From NCBI RefSeq assembly GCF_014207905.1, contig NZ_JACHLB010000001.1, forward strand, positions 248,001 through 312,000: DNA of 64,000 nt, in the 5' to 3' direction. A program made the translations under genes and the position numbers. The notes beneath the pieces are model-generated. The model saw only the letters and a program-made list of their open reading frames with translations, was not told where the DNA came from and ran no database searches. This DNA comes from Flavobacterium notoginsengisoli (GTDB taxonomy: Bacteria; Bacteroidota; Bacteroidia; Flavobacteriales; Flavobacteriaceae). Numbering within the stretch: position 1 is the stretch's first letter; the number at the start of each line of letters is the position of its first letter. Of the stretch, positions 51,924 through 60,823 are shown in pieces.

Positions 51924-54161
51924 TTATTTAACTGTTACCTGAATTTCTTTTTTAATATCTCTTGAAGAAGTTCCTAATTTGATGGTATATTTTCCTGGTT
52001 CAACAGTCCATTTTTTAGAAGCAACATCGTAGTAAGCCAATTCTTTAACTGGTACTTTGATGGTTACTTTTGCCGAACTTCCAGCTTTTACATCTGCTTT
52101 TTTGAATCCTTTTAATTCCTGAGCTGCACGGGTAATTTTAGAATCAGATTTTGAAGTATATAATTGCACTACTTCTTTTCCGTCTACTTTTCCTGTGTTT
52201 TTAACGTCAACAGTAACTTCAATTACGTCTGTTTGAGCATAAGAAGTTTTGTCTGTTTTAGCATTATCAAGCGCAAAAGTCGTGTATGATAATCCGTAAC
52301 CAAAAGGATAAAGTGGCGCTACATTTTTAGTATCAAACCAACGGTATCCAATTAAAAGTCCTTCAGCATAATTTACCGTTTTGTCTCCAGGGAAACTGTT
52401 TGTTGCGTGCGCAGGAGAATCTTTTAAAGCAACCGGCATTGTCCAAGGCAATTTTCCTGACGGATTTACTTTTCCTAAAATAACATCAGCCAAAGCATTT
52501 CCACCTTCAGAACCATTAAACCAAGACCAAACTACAGCTTGCGATTTTTTGCTTATTTCATTAATATCAAATGGAGCACCCGCAACAAAAACTACAATTG
52601 TTTTTGGATTTACAGCCAATACTTTTTTGATTAATTCTTCTTGTCCAAAAGGCAAGTGTAAATCTCTACGGTCAGAAGCTTCAGTTTCATAATCACGGTT
52701 TGAACCTGCAAAAATGATTGCCACATCTGAGTTTTTAGCTGCATCAACCGCTTCCTGAACTTTTGCTGGATCTAGTTCGTCAATTGTCACTGGACCATTT
52801 GCCGTAATATTTCCTAAATTCCCTCTGTTCTTTTTATCGTAACGCTCTAAATATCCTTCCGCATAATTGATTTTAACTGATGACGGAAGTCTATTTTTAA
52901 GACCCTCTAAAGGCGTAACTTCTCTTTTTGTTTTAACTCCAGCTCCAAATCCGCCAAGAGCGTTTTTCTTTGTGGCATTGTTTCCGATAACTGCAATAGA
53001 TTTTACTCCGTCCACTTTTAGCGGAAGCGCATTATTTTCGTTTTTCAACAATACGATTGCTTCTGCAGCGATTTTGTAAGCATCCTGATAATGTGCTTCG
53101 GTTGCAATGCTTCCTTTGGCACGTTCGCCTCCACCCATTGCTTTAACTTGGAATAAAACTCTTAAAATACGTTTTACATGAAGATCAATTTCTTTCTCAG
53201 AAACTTCTCCAGATTTAACAGCAGCGATTAATTTATCGGCTAAGAAAAATTCATTGAAAGGTTTTGGTGTTCCCATTTCAATATCTAAACCGCTTTTTAA
53301 AGATTTTGCTGTAGAATGCACCGCAGCCCAATCTGAAACTACAACTCCTCTGAATCCCCATTCGTCACGAAGGATTTTATTTAGCATATAATCGTTCTCA
53401 CATAAATATTCTCCTCTGAATTTATTGTAAGCTCCCATAATGCTATACGCTTTTGCTTCTTTTACCGAAGCCTCAAAAGCCGGAAGATAAATTTCGCGAA
53501 GTGTACGCTCGTCAATTTGTACATCAACAAAATCACGATTCGTTTCCTGATTGTTTGCAGCGTAATGTTTTACACACGCCATTACATCTTTTTCCTGTAA
53601 ACCAACAATCAAAGGCACTGCGATTTTTTTATTCAAAAACGGATCTTCTGACATGTATTCATACGTTCTTCCTCCAAGCGGTGTTCTCACCATATTGATG
53701 GCTGGCGAAAGCAACATATCTTTGTCTCTTGCACGTAATTCTTCTCCTAAACTAGTTCCGAAAGTATGTGCCATTTCTGCATTCCAAGTGGCTGCCAAAG
53801 CACCTCCCGCAGGATAATAAGTGGCAAAATCGTTTGTCCAACCAGCCGGCGCCCAATTGTCTCTTGAAATTTCCTCACGAACTCCCAACGGACCATCGGC
53901 CATTTTTAATTCTGGAATTCCTAAACGTTTTACGCCTGCATTGGCAAACATGCTGTTTCCGTGAAGCATTCCGATTTTTTCTTCTAAAGTCATTTGCGAA
54001 ATCAATTTATCAATTTCCGCATCATGATCTGTGCTTATTTCTTTTCCAACGTATTCTTCAGTCTGAGCCGAATTTGAAGCTAACGTCTGTGCATCATTTT
54101 TACAAGAAGTAAAAAATGCAAAAACCAAAGCTGATGAAAGGAATATCATTTTGTTTTTCAT
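51924..54161 (-). CDS. GH3 beta-glucosidase
   Basis: A 745-residue lipoprotein (lipobox FAFFTSC). It has the three-part GH3 layout: TIM-barrel domain with nucleophile Asp277 in GVVVSDWAAVH, alpha/beta sandwich domain (SIAVIGNNATKKNALGGFG; GSNRDYETEASDR with the acid/base region), and a C-terminal fibronectin-III-like domain (VTVDVKNTGKVDGKEVVQLY). It would remove glucose from xyloglucan oligosaccharides after side-chain trimming. Confidence 0.94.
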   Translation of the reverse strand: MKNKMIFLSSALVFAFFTSCKNDAQTLASNSAQTEEYVGKEISTDHDAEIDKLISQMTLEEKIGMLHGNSMFANAGVKRLGIPELKMADGPLGVREEISRDNWAPAGWTNDFATYYPAGGALAATWNAEMAHTFGTSLGEELRARDKDMLLSPAINMVRTPLGGRTYEYMSEDPFLNKKIAVPLIVGLQEKDVMACVKHYAANNQETNRDFVDVQIDERTLREIYLPAFEASVKEAKAYSIMGAYNKFRGEYLCENDYMLNKILRDEWGFRGVVVSDWAAVHSTAKSLKSGLDIEMGTPKPFNEFFLADKLIAAVKSGEVSEKEIDLHVKRILRVLFQVKAMGGGERAKGSIATEAHYQDAYKIAAEAIVLLKNENNALPLKVDGVKSIAVIGNNATKKNALGGFGAGVKTKREVTPLEGLKNRLPSSVKINYAEGYLERYDKKNRGNLGNITANGPVTIDELDPAKVQEAVDAAKNSDVAIIFAGSNRDYETEASDRRDLHLPFGQEELIKKVLAVNPKTIVVFVAGAPFDINEISKKSQAVVWSWFNGSEGGNALADVILGKVNPSGKLPWTMPVALKDSPAHATNSFPGDKTVNYAEGLLIGYRWFDTKNVAPLYPFGYGLSYTTFALDNAKTDKTSYAQTDVIEVTVDVKNTGKVDGKEVVQLYTSKSDSKITRAAQELKGFKKADVKAGSSAKVTIKVPVKELAYYDVASKKWTVEPGKYTIKLGTSSRDIKKEIQVTVK

Positions 54162-54251
54162 AGATAGTTAGGTGTTTTGATTTAAAGATTTTGATCCTCA
54201 CACATTATCTCTAAATACCGTTAATATTATATGTTTGTGGTTTTATCTCAA

Positions 54252-55808
54252 TTATTTTTTAATTAAATTCAGCATAACAACGTCATTTTCATTGATTTTG
54301 AATTCTTTGCTGAAAGTTCCTTTTGCATCAATTGTGATTTTTTCTGTTGCAATTGGCGCACCGTTATTTTTCTCTTTTATGGAATTGACCTGCTGACGTG
54401 TTAACTGACTTGGTTTATTCATCGCTAGATAACTCGCGAAAGCGTCATTTACTTTATAACCGACTTTGTAAATTTCTAAAAGATATTTTCCTTTCTGCAT
54501 TCCGTCAATTTCCACTTTTACTTTTCCTTTTTCTTTTGATGGAAGGTCTTTAACATAATATGTTTGATTCAGTTCTTTATCGCCTGGATGTGTATTCGTA
54601 AAATCCCACAATAAAACCTGAACGTCTCCTTTTGCATTTTTAGCTGTCCAAGAAGCTTTATCTGAATTTTGAAGTTCTGTTTCTCCTAATTTATTTAGTA
54701 AATAATAAGAGAAATAGGCTGGTTTTTTAATTCCCTGCGTATTCATTAATCCGAAACCACCATGAAAAGGCGTGAATCTCGGTCCTGCTTCTTCAAAAAT
54801 ATCAGTAAAAACCCAATACGACATTGAGGTTGCCGCATTGCCAACTTGTTTTAATTTCTGCAAAATATATGCTGCCGAATGATAACTGTCGTGAATTGGA
54901 TCTGCTGGCGTATAAGACGTACTCCATTCTGTATAATGCAATTCTAAATTTGGTTTTGCCGAAGCTGCAATTTGTTTTCTCGAATTTAAAATATCGCCGC
55001 TTACGCTAAATTCATCCTGACTTAAAATCGTTCCTGAAGTTCCGAATTCGTCCAGATAACCGTGTTTTACGCCATAAGTATGGGTTGAAACAAAATCCAT
55101 TGGAATATTGTTTTTAGCGCAAAAATCAATTGTTTCCGGAACCCATGCCGCTCCTGCTGTTGCTGGACCACCGACTCTGTACGCCGAATTTACTGCTTTT
55201 ACTCCACGAGCTGCATATTCGTATAATTTAAAATAATCTGCCTGCGTTCCTGTCCAAAAACCTGGAGATAAATTCGGCTCGTTCCAAACTTCAAAATACC
55301 ATGTTTTTACTTCTTCTGCTCCGTATCTTTCTGTAAAATGCTGGGTTAAGTTTTTAATCAAATCTTCCCATTTTTTATAATCTTTTGGCGGAGTCACATT
55401 TCCTTTCCACCAAAAAATAGTTTCTTTTCCACTTGCCAAAGCATTCGGCATAAAACCTAATTCGACAAACGGTTTCATTTTCAGACTTACAATAAAATCA
55501 AATAAAACATCTACATATTGGTAATTGTATTCCGGATTTCCTTTTTCGTCTTCACGATAAACCGCCATATCATCTGTCAATAAACCATGAAAACGGATGT
55601 ATTTAAAATCGCATTCTTTTTTTACCAATTTCAGTTGTTCTTGCCAATCTGCACGAAGACCTTCGTTTGCTCTTCCAGCACCAATGCATTCTTTGAACAT
55701 GGTGTTTAATTTTCCAGCTTCTTTCTTATAATCAACTTTTATGGTTCGGTTTTGTGCCATCAAATGGACTGAACTAAATAAAACTGCTGCTATTAAAAGT
55801 CTTTTCAT
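54252..55808 (-). CDS. GH39 family glycosidase (probable beta-xylosidase)
   Basis: A 518-residue exported protein (signal LLIAAVLFSSVHLMAQ). The GH39 barrel carries acid/base Glu177 in EVWNEPNLSPGFW and nucleophile Glu294 in LHYTEWSTSY, followed by a beta-sandwich tail. GH39 members cleave beta-xylosides or alpha-iduronides; xylose is the expected sugar here. It is not a standard part of the Bacteroides xyloglucan locus, so this PUL may meet a modified side chain or a mixed hemicellulose. Confidence 0.88.
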   Translation of the reverse strand: MKRLLIAAVLFSSVHLMAQNRTIKVDYKKEAGKLNTMFKECIGAGRANEGLRADWQEQLKLVKKECDFKYIRFHGLLTDDMAVYREDEKGNPEYNYQYVDVLFDFIVSLKMKPFVELGFMPNALASGKETIFWWKGNVTPPKDYKKWEDLIKNLTQHFTERYGAEEVKTWYFEVWNEPNLSPGFWTGTQADYFKLYEYAARGVKAVNSAYRVGGPATAGAAWVPETIDFCAKNNIPMDFVSTHTYGVKHGYLDEFGTSGTILSQDEFSVSGDILNSRKQIAASAKPNLELHYTEWSTSYTPADPIHDSYHSAAYILQKLKQVGNAATSMSYWVFTDIFEEAGPRFTPFHGGFGLMNTQGIKKPAYFSYYLLNKLGETELQNSDKASWTAKNAKGDVQVLLWDFTNTHPGDKELNQTYYVKDLPSKEKGKVKVEIDGMQKGKYLLEIYKVGYKVNDAFASYLAMNKPSQLTRQQVNSIKEKNNGAPIATEKITIDAKGTFSKEFKINENDVVMLNLIKK

Positions 55809-55834
55809 CTGAAAATGGTTTTGTTTATTTTTTT

Positions 55835-55961
55835 GCCACGGATTAAAAGGATTTTCTCTTTTTTCTCCCGCAGATTGAGCTGATTTAAAAATTTAAAAAA
55901 ATCTGCTAAATCTGCTAAATCTGCGAGAGTAATAATCCTTTTAATCCGTGTAATCTGTGGC
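55835..55961. repeat. Inverted repeat between GH97 and GH39 genes
   Basis: GCCACGGATTAAAAGGATT (55835-55853) mirrors AATCCTTTTAATCCGTG plus TAATCTGTGGC (55934-55961). Between them CTGCTAAAT repeats in tandem, with a mirrored CCCGCAGATT / ATCTGCGAGAG. Confidence 0.8.
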
Positions 55962-56029
55962 TAAATATTTTATTTTCTAACTATATGTTAGACGCACTGC
56001 AGTGCGTCTCTACAGAAAATCTTTGTGCA

Positions 56030-58036
56030 TTACAATTTTTTGAATCTAACAGCTCCACCGCCAGCTCCTCCTAATTTCAATTGTAATTTATCTGAAGCTT
56101 TTACTGTTTTTTTAGAAATTGCTACTGCTTCCGGATTGTGTTTTTGATCTGTTCCTTCAGCATCTACATAAATCTGTGCTTCGTAAGTGGCGTTTGGATC
56201 TAAGAATGATAATGAAACCTCAACATTTCTTGGTTTTTCATTTGTCAAAGTTCCTAAATACCAATCAGCGCTATTTCTGTCTTTTCTTGCTGTTGTAATG
56301 TATTCACCAATTTTTCCTTCTAAGATTTTAGTATCTTCCCAATCAGTCGGAACATCTTTTAAGAATTGCAAAGCTGGTTTTCCTTCATAATTTTCTGGAA
56401 GATCTGCCAACATTTGGATTGGTGCGTAAATCGTAACATATAAAGCTAATTGCTGCCCAACTGTTCCCTGAACTCTTTTTCCAGGATAACCTTGTTTTAC
56501 CTCAACATCAAAAATTCCAGGTGTAAAATCCATCGGACCAGAAAGTAATCTTGTAAATGGAATAATAGTCAAGTGATTTGGCGGATTTCCTTCGCTCCAA
56601 GCGTTATATTCCTGTCCTCGCGCCGCTTCTCTCGAAACCATATTTGGGAAAGTTCTTCTTTCTCCTGTATCTTTAATTGATTCGTGGTATAAAACCGCTA
56701 AATCGTATTGCGCTGCTTTTTCTAAAATATATCTGAAATAATTTACTCCAAACTGCCCGAAATGCATTTGTTTCATATTCAGTTTAGAACCTACGTGACC
56801 GATTTTTACGGTATGAATTCCTAGTTTTTTGTATAAAGCAAAACCTTCGTCAACTTCTTTTAAATAGTTAATTAAGTTGGAACCCGTTTCGTGGTAACCG
56901 ATTAATTCAACATTATTTTTCTTTCCATATTCCACTACTTTTTCTAAGTCGAAATTATCAGCGCTTTTAGTGAAGCTGAACATATGCATACGGTTTTCAT
57001 ACCAAGCTGGTGTCCAGCCTTTGTTCCAACCTTCAATCAATAAATGGTGGAAACCTTCTTTTGCTGTAAAATCAATGTATTCTTCGGCGTGTTTTGTCGT
57101 TGCTCCTTGTTTGTCGCTTTCCCAAAAAGTATATTTCCCGATATGCATTCCCCACCAAATTCCTAAATATTTATAAGGTTTGAAATAAGTATTTGTATTC
57201 TTTAATTTATTTGGTTCGTTTAAGTTTAAAACCAAATAAGAAGTGATCAATTCTCCAGGGTTATTTCCAATTTGAATCGTTCTCCAAGATGAAGTGAATG
57301 AATCTTTCACACGAACTTTTACACCATCAGCCCACGGCACAAGATCAGATTTTAATTCTGTTCCTTTATTATTAACCAAAGTCATACTGGCAAAATCTAC
57401 CAAGTTTGCTTCGTGAAAACTTAATGCCAATCCGCTTTTGCTTTCAATAGTTAACGGAGTCAAAACCGTATCTAAAGTGCTTACTGGAGCATCTTTAAAT
57501 AAATATTCGTCACGATCTGGTCGATTTGCCGGAATCCACCATGCTTTTCCGTCTTCTTTTAAATTGAAAGTCGTTTTTTCATCCATGATGAAAATACTGT
57601 CTTTTACATTTTGTTTTGGATAAACGTATCTAAAAGCAACTCCATCGTCAAAAGCACGAAACTGAATCTGTAATTTTCTTTTGTTTCCAGTTTTCTGCTG
57701 TAAATCGACTACCAATTGATTGTAGTGATTTCTGATGTTTTTCTTTTCTCCCCAAACTTGTTCCCAAGTCTCGTCAAACGTAGAAGTTTTAGCTCCTTTA
57801 ATTTCAAAGTTTGAACTTAAGTCTTCGTTTCCTTTCAATACAAATCCCATATCAGACGGAGAAATTACTTCTGTCTTTCCGTGAGAAACGGCATATTTTG
57901 GAGCATTTTTTACTAGCTCAAATTTGATTTTATTTTGTCCGTTTGGCGATGCCAGTTCGTAAGCGTTCTTCGTTTTTTGACTGTAGCCAACTGCTATTGA
58001 AAACAGTACGGCTGGGAGAATTAGATAGTTTTTCAT
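56030..58036 (-). CDS. GH97 alpha-glucosidase-like enzyme
   Basis: A 668-residue exported protein. The ATG at 58036 is chosen because it starts the signal peptide (MKNYLILPAVLFSIAVGYSQ); a GTG 48 bases upstream is also in frame. The GH97 barrel shows GYHETGSNLINY, VKIGHVGSK, Glu452 in LYHESIKDTGERRTFPN and PFTRLLSGPMDFTPGIF. The Gly in VKIGH replaces the Asp nucleophile of retaining GH97 galactosidases, so it looks like the inverting, SusB-type glucosidase class. Why an alpha-glucosidase sits in a xyloglucan-type PUL is unclear. Confidence 0.9.
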   Translation of the reverse strand: MKNYLILPAVLFSIAVGYSQKTKNAYELASPNGQNKIKFELVKNAPKYAVSHGKTEVISPSDMGFVLKGNEDLSSNFEIKGAKTSTFDETWEQVWGEKKNIRNHYNQLVVDLQQKTGNKRKLQIQFRAFDDGVAFRYVYPKQNVKDSIFIMDEKTTFNLKEDGKAWWIPANRPDRDEYLFKDAPVSTLDTVLTPLTIESKSGLALSFHEANLVDFASMTLVNNKGTELKSDLVPWADGVKVRVKDSFTSSWRTIQIGNNPGELITSYLVLNLNEPNKLKNTNTYFKPYKYLGIWWGMHIGKYTFWESDKQGATTKHAEEYIDFTAKEGFHHLLIEGWNKGWTPAWYENRMHMFSFTKSADNFDLEKVVEYGKKNNVELIGYHETGSNLINYLKEVDEGFALYKKLGIHTVKIGHVGSKLNMKQMHFGQFGVNYFRYILEKAAQYDLAVLYHESIKDTGERRTFPNMVSREAARGQEYNAWSEGNPPNHLTIIPFTRLLSGPMDFTPGIFDVEVKQGYPGKRVQGTVGQQLALYVTIYAPIQMLADLPENYEGKPALQFLKDVPTDWEDTKILEGKIGEYITTARKDRNSADWYLGTLTNEKPRNVEVSLSFLDPNATYEAQIYVDAEGTDQKHNPEAVAISKKTVKASDKLQLKLGGAGGGAVRFKKL

Positions 58037-58075
58037 GTTTTTTGGAATTATGTTTTTTATGCATTGAGCATATTT

Positions 58076-58219
58076 TTTAAACACATAGAAACATAGATCA
58101 TTGGAAACTTAAAAAAGGCGTTTCACTTGCATAAATTCACATAGTCTATGTGTGAGAAACTAGTTTCTTTCTAAGTTCTTTTATTCACAAACAAAAACCT
58201 ATGTTTCTATGTGTTTAAA
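58076..58219. repeat. ACACATAGAAACATAG inverted repeat, copy 2
   Basis: The 21-base arms (58076-58096 and 58199-58219) are perfect reverse complements and identical to copy 1. The interior matches the reverse complement of copy 1 over GGCGTTTCACTTGCAT and TTCACATAG. Confidence 0.85.
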
Positions 58220-58233
58220 TATTTTTATTTTTT

Positions 58234-58292
58234 GCCGCTAATTACACAAATTAACACCAATTCAATTCGTGGAAATTCGTGTAATTAGTGGC
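58234..58292. repeat. Inverted repeat between GH31 and GH97 genes
   Basis: GCCGCTAATTACACAAATT (58234-58252) mirrors AATTCGTGTAATTAGTGGC (58274-58292) with two mismatches. It lies directly beside the previous element. Confidence 0.8.
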
Positions 58293-58300
58293 TAACTTTT

Positions 58301-60700
58301 TTATTTTGCCCACTCGGTTTTAAAAGTGGTTTTTCCGTTTAATGGATTTGCTGCTACGTCGAAATTGTTTCCGCTTTTGTTCACTTTTATTTCTTGAACC
58401 GCATCACCTTCTGGTAAAAATACTTTGGCTGTCGCCGAAGTGGTTTTATCGCTTGCAAATACTTTTAATGTCAGTTTGCTCCAATCCATATCTTTTGTAG
58501 ACTGCGCTAAACCGATGTGTGGAATTGCAGTTCCGTCTTTTACTAAAACTACGATTGGCACTTCGCCAGCTTTGATTTTATGCCACCCAGATTGGTACAC
58601 TTTTTTAGTTTGATAATCAATCCAGGTTCCTTCTGGAAGATAAACATCTCTTTCTTCAACTTCTTCAAAAAGTGGTGCCACCAACATGCTTGATCCGAAT
58701 AAATATTCGTTATCAACTAACCAAGCTCCCGGATCGTTTGGATATTCTACAAATAAAGCTCGCATCATTGGCAATCCTTTTTGAGAGCTTTCTTTTGCCT
58801 GAGCGTAGATATATGGCATCAATTCGTAACGCATATTATCAGCTTTTCTAAATCCTTCTAAAAATTCTTTGCTGTACAACCAAGGTTCGCGAGGCGGTTC
58901 TCCGTGGCTTCTTACGTGCGAAGTAAACATTCCGAACGGTGTCCATCTTCTGTAAATATTCTCAGGAGATTTTGTTGCGAAACCTCCAACATCATGACTC
59001 CAGAAACTGAACCCGCTAAGACCTAATGAAAGTCCGCCGCGTAATTCTGCAGACATCGCTCCATTTGTAGTTTCAGAATCTCCTCCCCAATGTAACGGAT
59101 AACGCTGAGATCCAGCCCAAGTACTTCTAGCCCAGATTAAGGTATATCCTTTTTCTTTCTGAGTGATTTCTGCAACCGCTTTATTGTATCTTAATGGATA
59201 TAAATTATGTTCGTAGAAACCTGTTCTTCCAGAGTGATAAATTCCGTCTGGCGGTGCTGCTTCTCCAAAATCTACTTTGAAAACGGCAACTCCTTCATCA
59301 AATAATTTTTTCAGTTTTCCTTGATACCAAGAAATCGTTTCGGGATTTGAGAAATCTAAAACGGCATCTTCGTAAGGCAGGTTTCCTTTTCTATCTCTTA
59401 CCGCTAAGTTTTTATCCATGATTTCTGGAAACAAAGTATTCTTTGGCGTGAAATACGGTAATTGCCAAAGACAAACCTGAAAACCGTCTTTTTTCAAATC
59501 GGCCATCATTTTGGTTGCGTCTGGGAAACGAGATTTTGCAAACTCGTAGTTGTTTCGCCAATCTACATCAAACCAGCCTGTATCGAAGTGAATAACATCG
59601 GTTGGGATTTTGTACTTGCGTAAATCTCTTGCTACATCTCTTCCTTCTTTTTCTGAGAAATACGTAATACGACTCATCCAAAAACCGAAAGACCAAAGTG
59701 GTGGCATTGCTGCTTTTCCAGTCAAATTGGTATATTGATCTAAAATGTCTTTTGGTTCTCCGATGAAGAAAAACAAATCGGCTTCGTCGTCTCCAATGTA
59801 CATTTCGTTGGCACTTGAAAAGTATTTTCCGAAGTCAACCGTAATTGGTGTTGAGTGATGCATGAAAACTCCGTAACCACGGCTGCTCATGTAAAACGGA
59901 ATTGGTTTATACATCGTTTCATTTTGGATTCCGTTTGCATCATCAGTCCATAAAACTACTTTTGAACCGCGTTTGTTGAATTGTGTGAATGATTCTCCAC
60001 AACCAAATATTTTTTCGTCTGGTTCTAAGCTGAAAGCCGCGCCCATACTTCTTGAATAATCACTGTTTCTGCGAACATAAGAAAACGGAAGTGTTGGCGT
60101 ATAGGTATTTTTAAAATCGGTATCGTGAAGTGTGCTTGTCAACAGTTTTCCTTTTTCATCGTAAATTTTTACGTGCCAAGGTTTTGTCAAAATCTCCACT
60201 TTTCCATGTTTGCTGGTGTAACTATGACCGCCTTCGATTTTAGCATATTTCCATAATTCAGGATGATTTGGCGCAACACCATCAACCAACATCAACGATT
60301 CTTTTTGTGGATGAAATTGTGGCCCAGAAGTCGTTTTGATACGAACTGTTCTATCTGATACAAACTGAATTTCGAAAGGCAAAACCGGAGATTCTGCATA
60401 TTCTGTTGTTGGAAATTCGTTTGCTTTTTCTACGTCTGGCTTCATCATCATATTGTTGAAAGCCTGACGTGTTTTGTAATTGTATCTTAAATATTTGATT
60501 GTTCCTTTTCCTGTCGCAGGATCAAAAGATGCCAGTTCATCTGCAAAATAAAAAGTATTCAGATAATTCTGAAAATCTTTGCTTATATCGATTGGCGCAT
60601 TTAAAACGTCTGCATTTTGGATTTGTGCTGAGGCTTTTGGCACAGCTAGAAATCCCAAAACAAAAGCAGAAACTAATGCGGTTAATTGTGAGTTTTTCAT
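58301..60700 (-). CDS. GH31 alpha-xylosidase
   Basis: A 799-residue exported protein (signal SAFVLGFLAVPKASAQ). The GH31 layout is an N-terminal beta-sandwich, a barrel with nucleophile Asp477 in VFKVDFGEAAP and acid/base Asp541 in HWGGDSETT, and C-terminal beta-domains. The KVDFGE form (rather than the glucosidase WxDMNE) points to xylosidase activity on the alpha-1,6-xylose of xyloglucan. It is the diagnostic side-chain enzyme of this PUL. Confidence 0.93.
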   Translation of the reverse strand: MKNSQLTALVSAFVLGFLAVPKASAQIQNADVLNAPIDISKDFQNYLNTFYFADELASFDPATGKGTIKYLRYNYKTRQAFNNMMMKPDVEKANEFPTTEYAESPVLPFEIQFVSDRTVRIKTTSGPQFHPQKESLMLVDGVAPNHPELWKYAKIEGGHSYTSKHGKVEILTKPWHVKIYDEKGKLLTSTLHDTDFKNTYTPTLPFSYVRRNSDYSRSMGAAFSLEPDEKIFGCGESFTQFNKRGSKVVLWTDDANGIQNETMYKPIPFYMSSRGYGVFMHHSTPITVDFGKYFSSANEMYIGDDEADLFFFIGEPKDILDQYTNLTGKAAMPPLWSFGFWMSRITYFSEKEGRDVARDLRKYKIPTDVIHFDTGWFDVDWRNNYEFAKSRFPDATKMMADLKKDGFQVCLWQLPYFTPKNTLFPEIMDKNLAVRDRKGNLPYEDAVLDFSNPETISWYQGKLKKLFDEGVAVFKVDFGEAAPPDGIYHSGRTGFYEHNLYPLRYNKAVAEITQKEKGYTLIWARSTWAGSQRYPLHWGGDSETTNGAMSAELRGGLSLGLSGFSFWSHDVGGFATKSPENIYRRWTPFGMFTSHVRSHGEPPREPWLYSKEFLEGFRKADNMRYELMPYIYAQAKESSQKGLPMMRALFVEYPNDPGAWLVDNEYLFGSSMLVAPLFEEVEERDVYLPEGTWIDYQTKKVYQSGWHKIKAGEVPIVVLVKDGTAIPHIGLAQSTKDMDWSKLTLKVFASDKTTSATAKVFLPEGDAVQEIKVNKSGNNFDVAANPLNGKTTFKTEWAK

Positions 60701-60726
60701 TGGTTAATAATTCTAGATGTTAGTTA

Positions 60727-60813
60727 TCCTGCAAGGTTTCCAAAACCTTGTAGGTCTTTTATTTTTATTTGAAACTTATTTTATACCTACAAGGTTTTGA
60801 AAACCTTGCAGGA
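60727..60813. repeat. Inverted repeat between GH2 and GH31 genes
   Basis: The 29-base arms 60727-60755 and 60785-60813 match in 28 positions as reverse complements. Each arm has its own inner palindrome (CAAGGTTTCCAAAACCTTG). It is among the most perfect of the elements in the window. Confidence 0.88.
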
Positions 60814-60823
60814 ACTTGACTTA

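Noticed and set aside
53453..54112. Plus-strand open frames over the GH3 gene
   Set aside because: They are antisense to a conserved GH3 domain and have no start context or family features.
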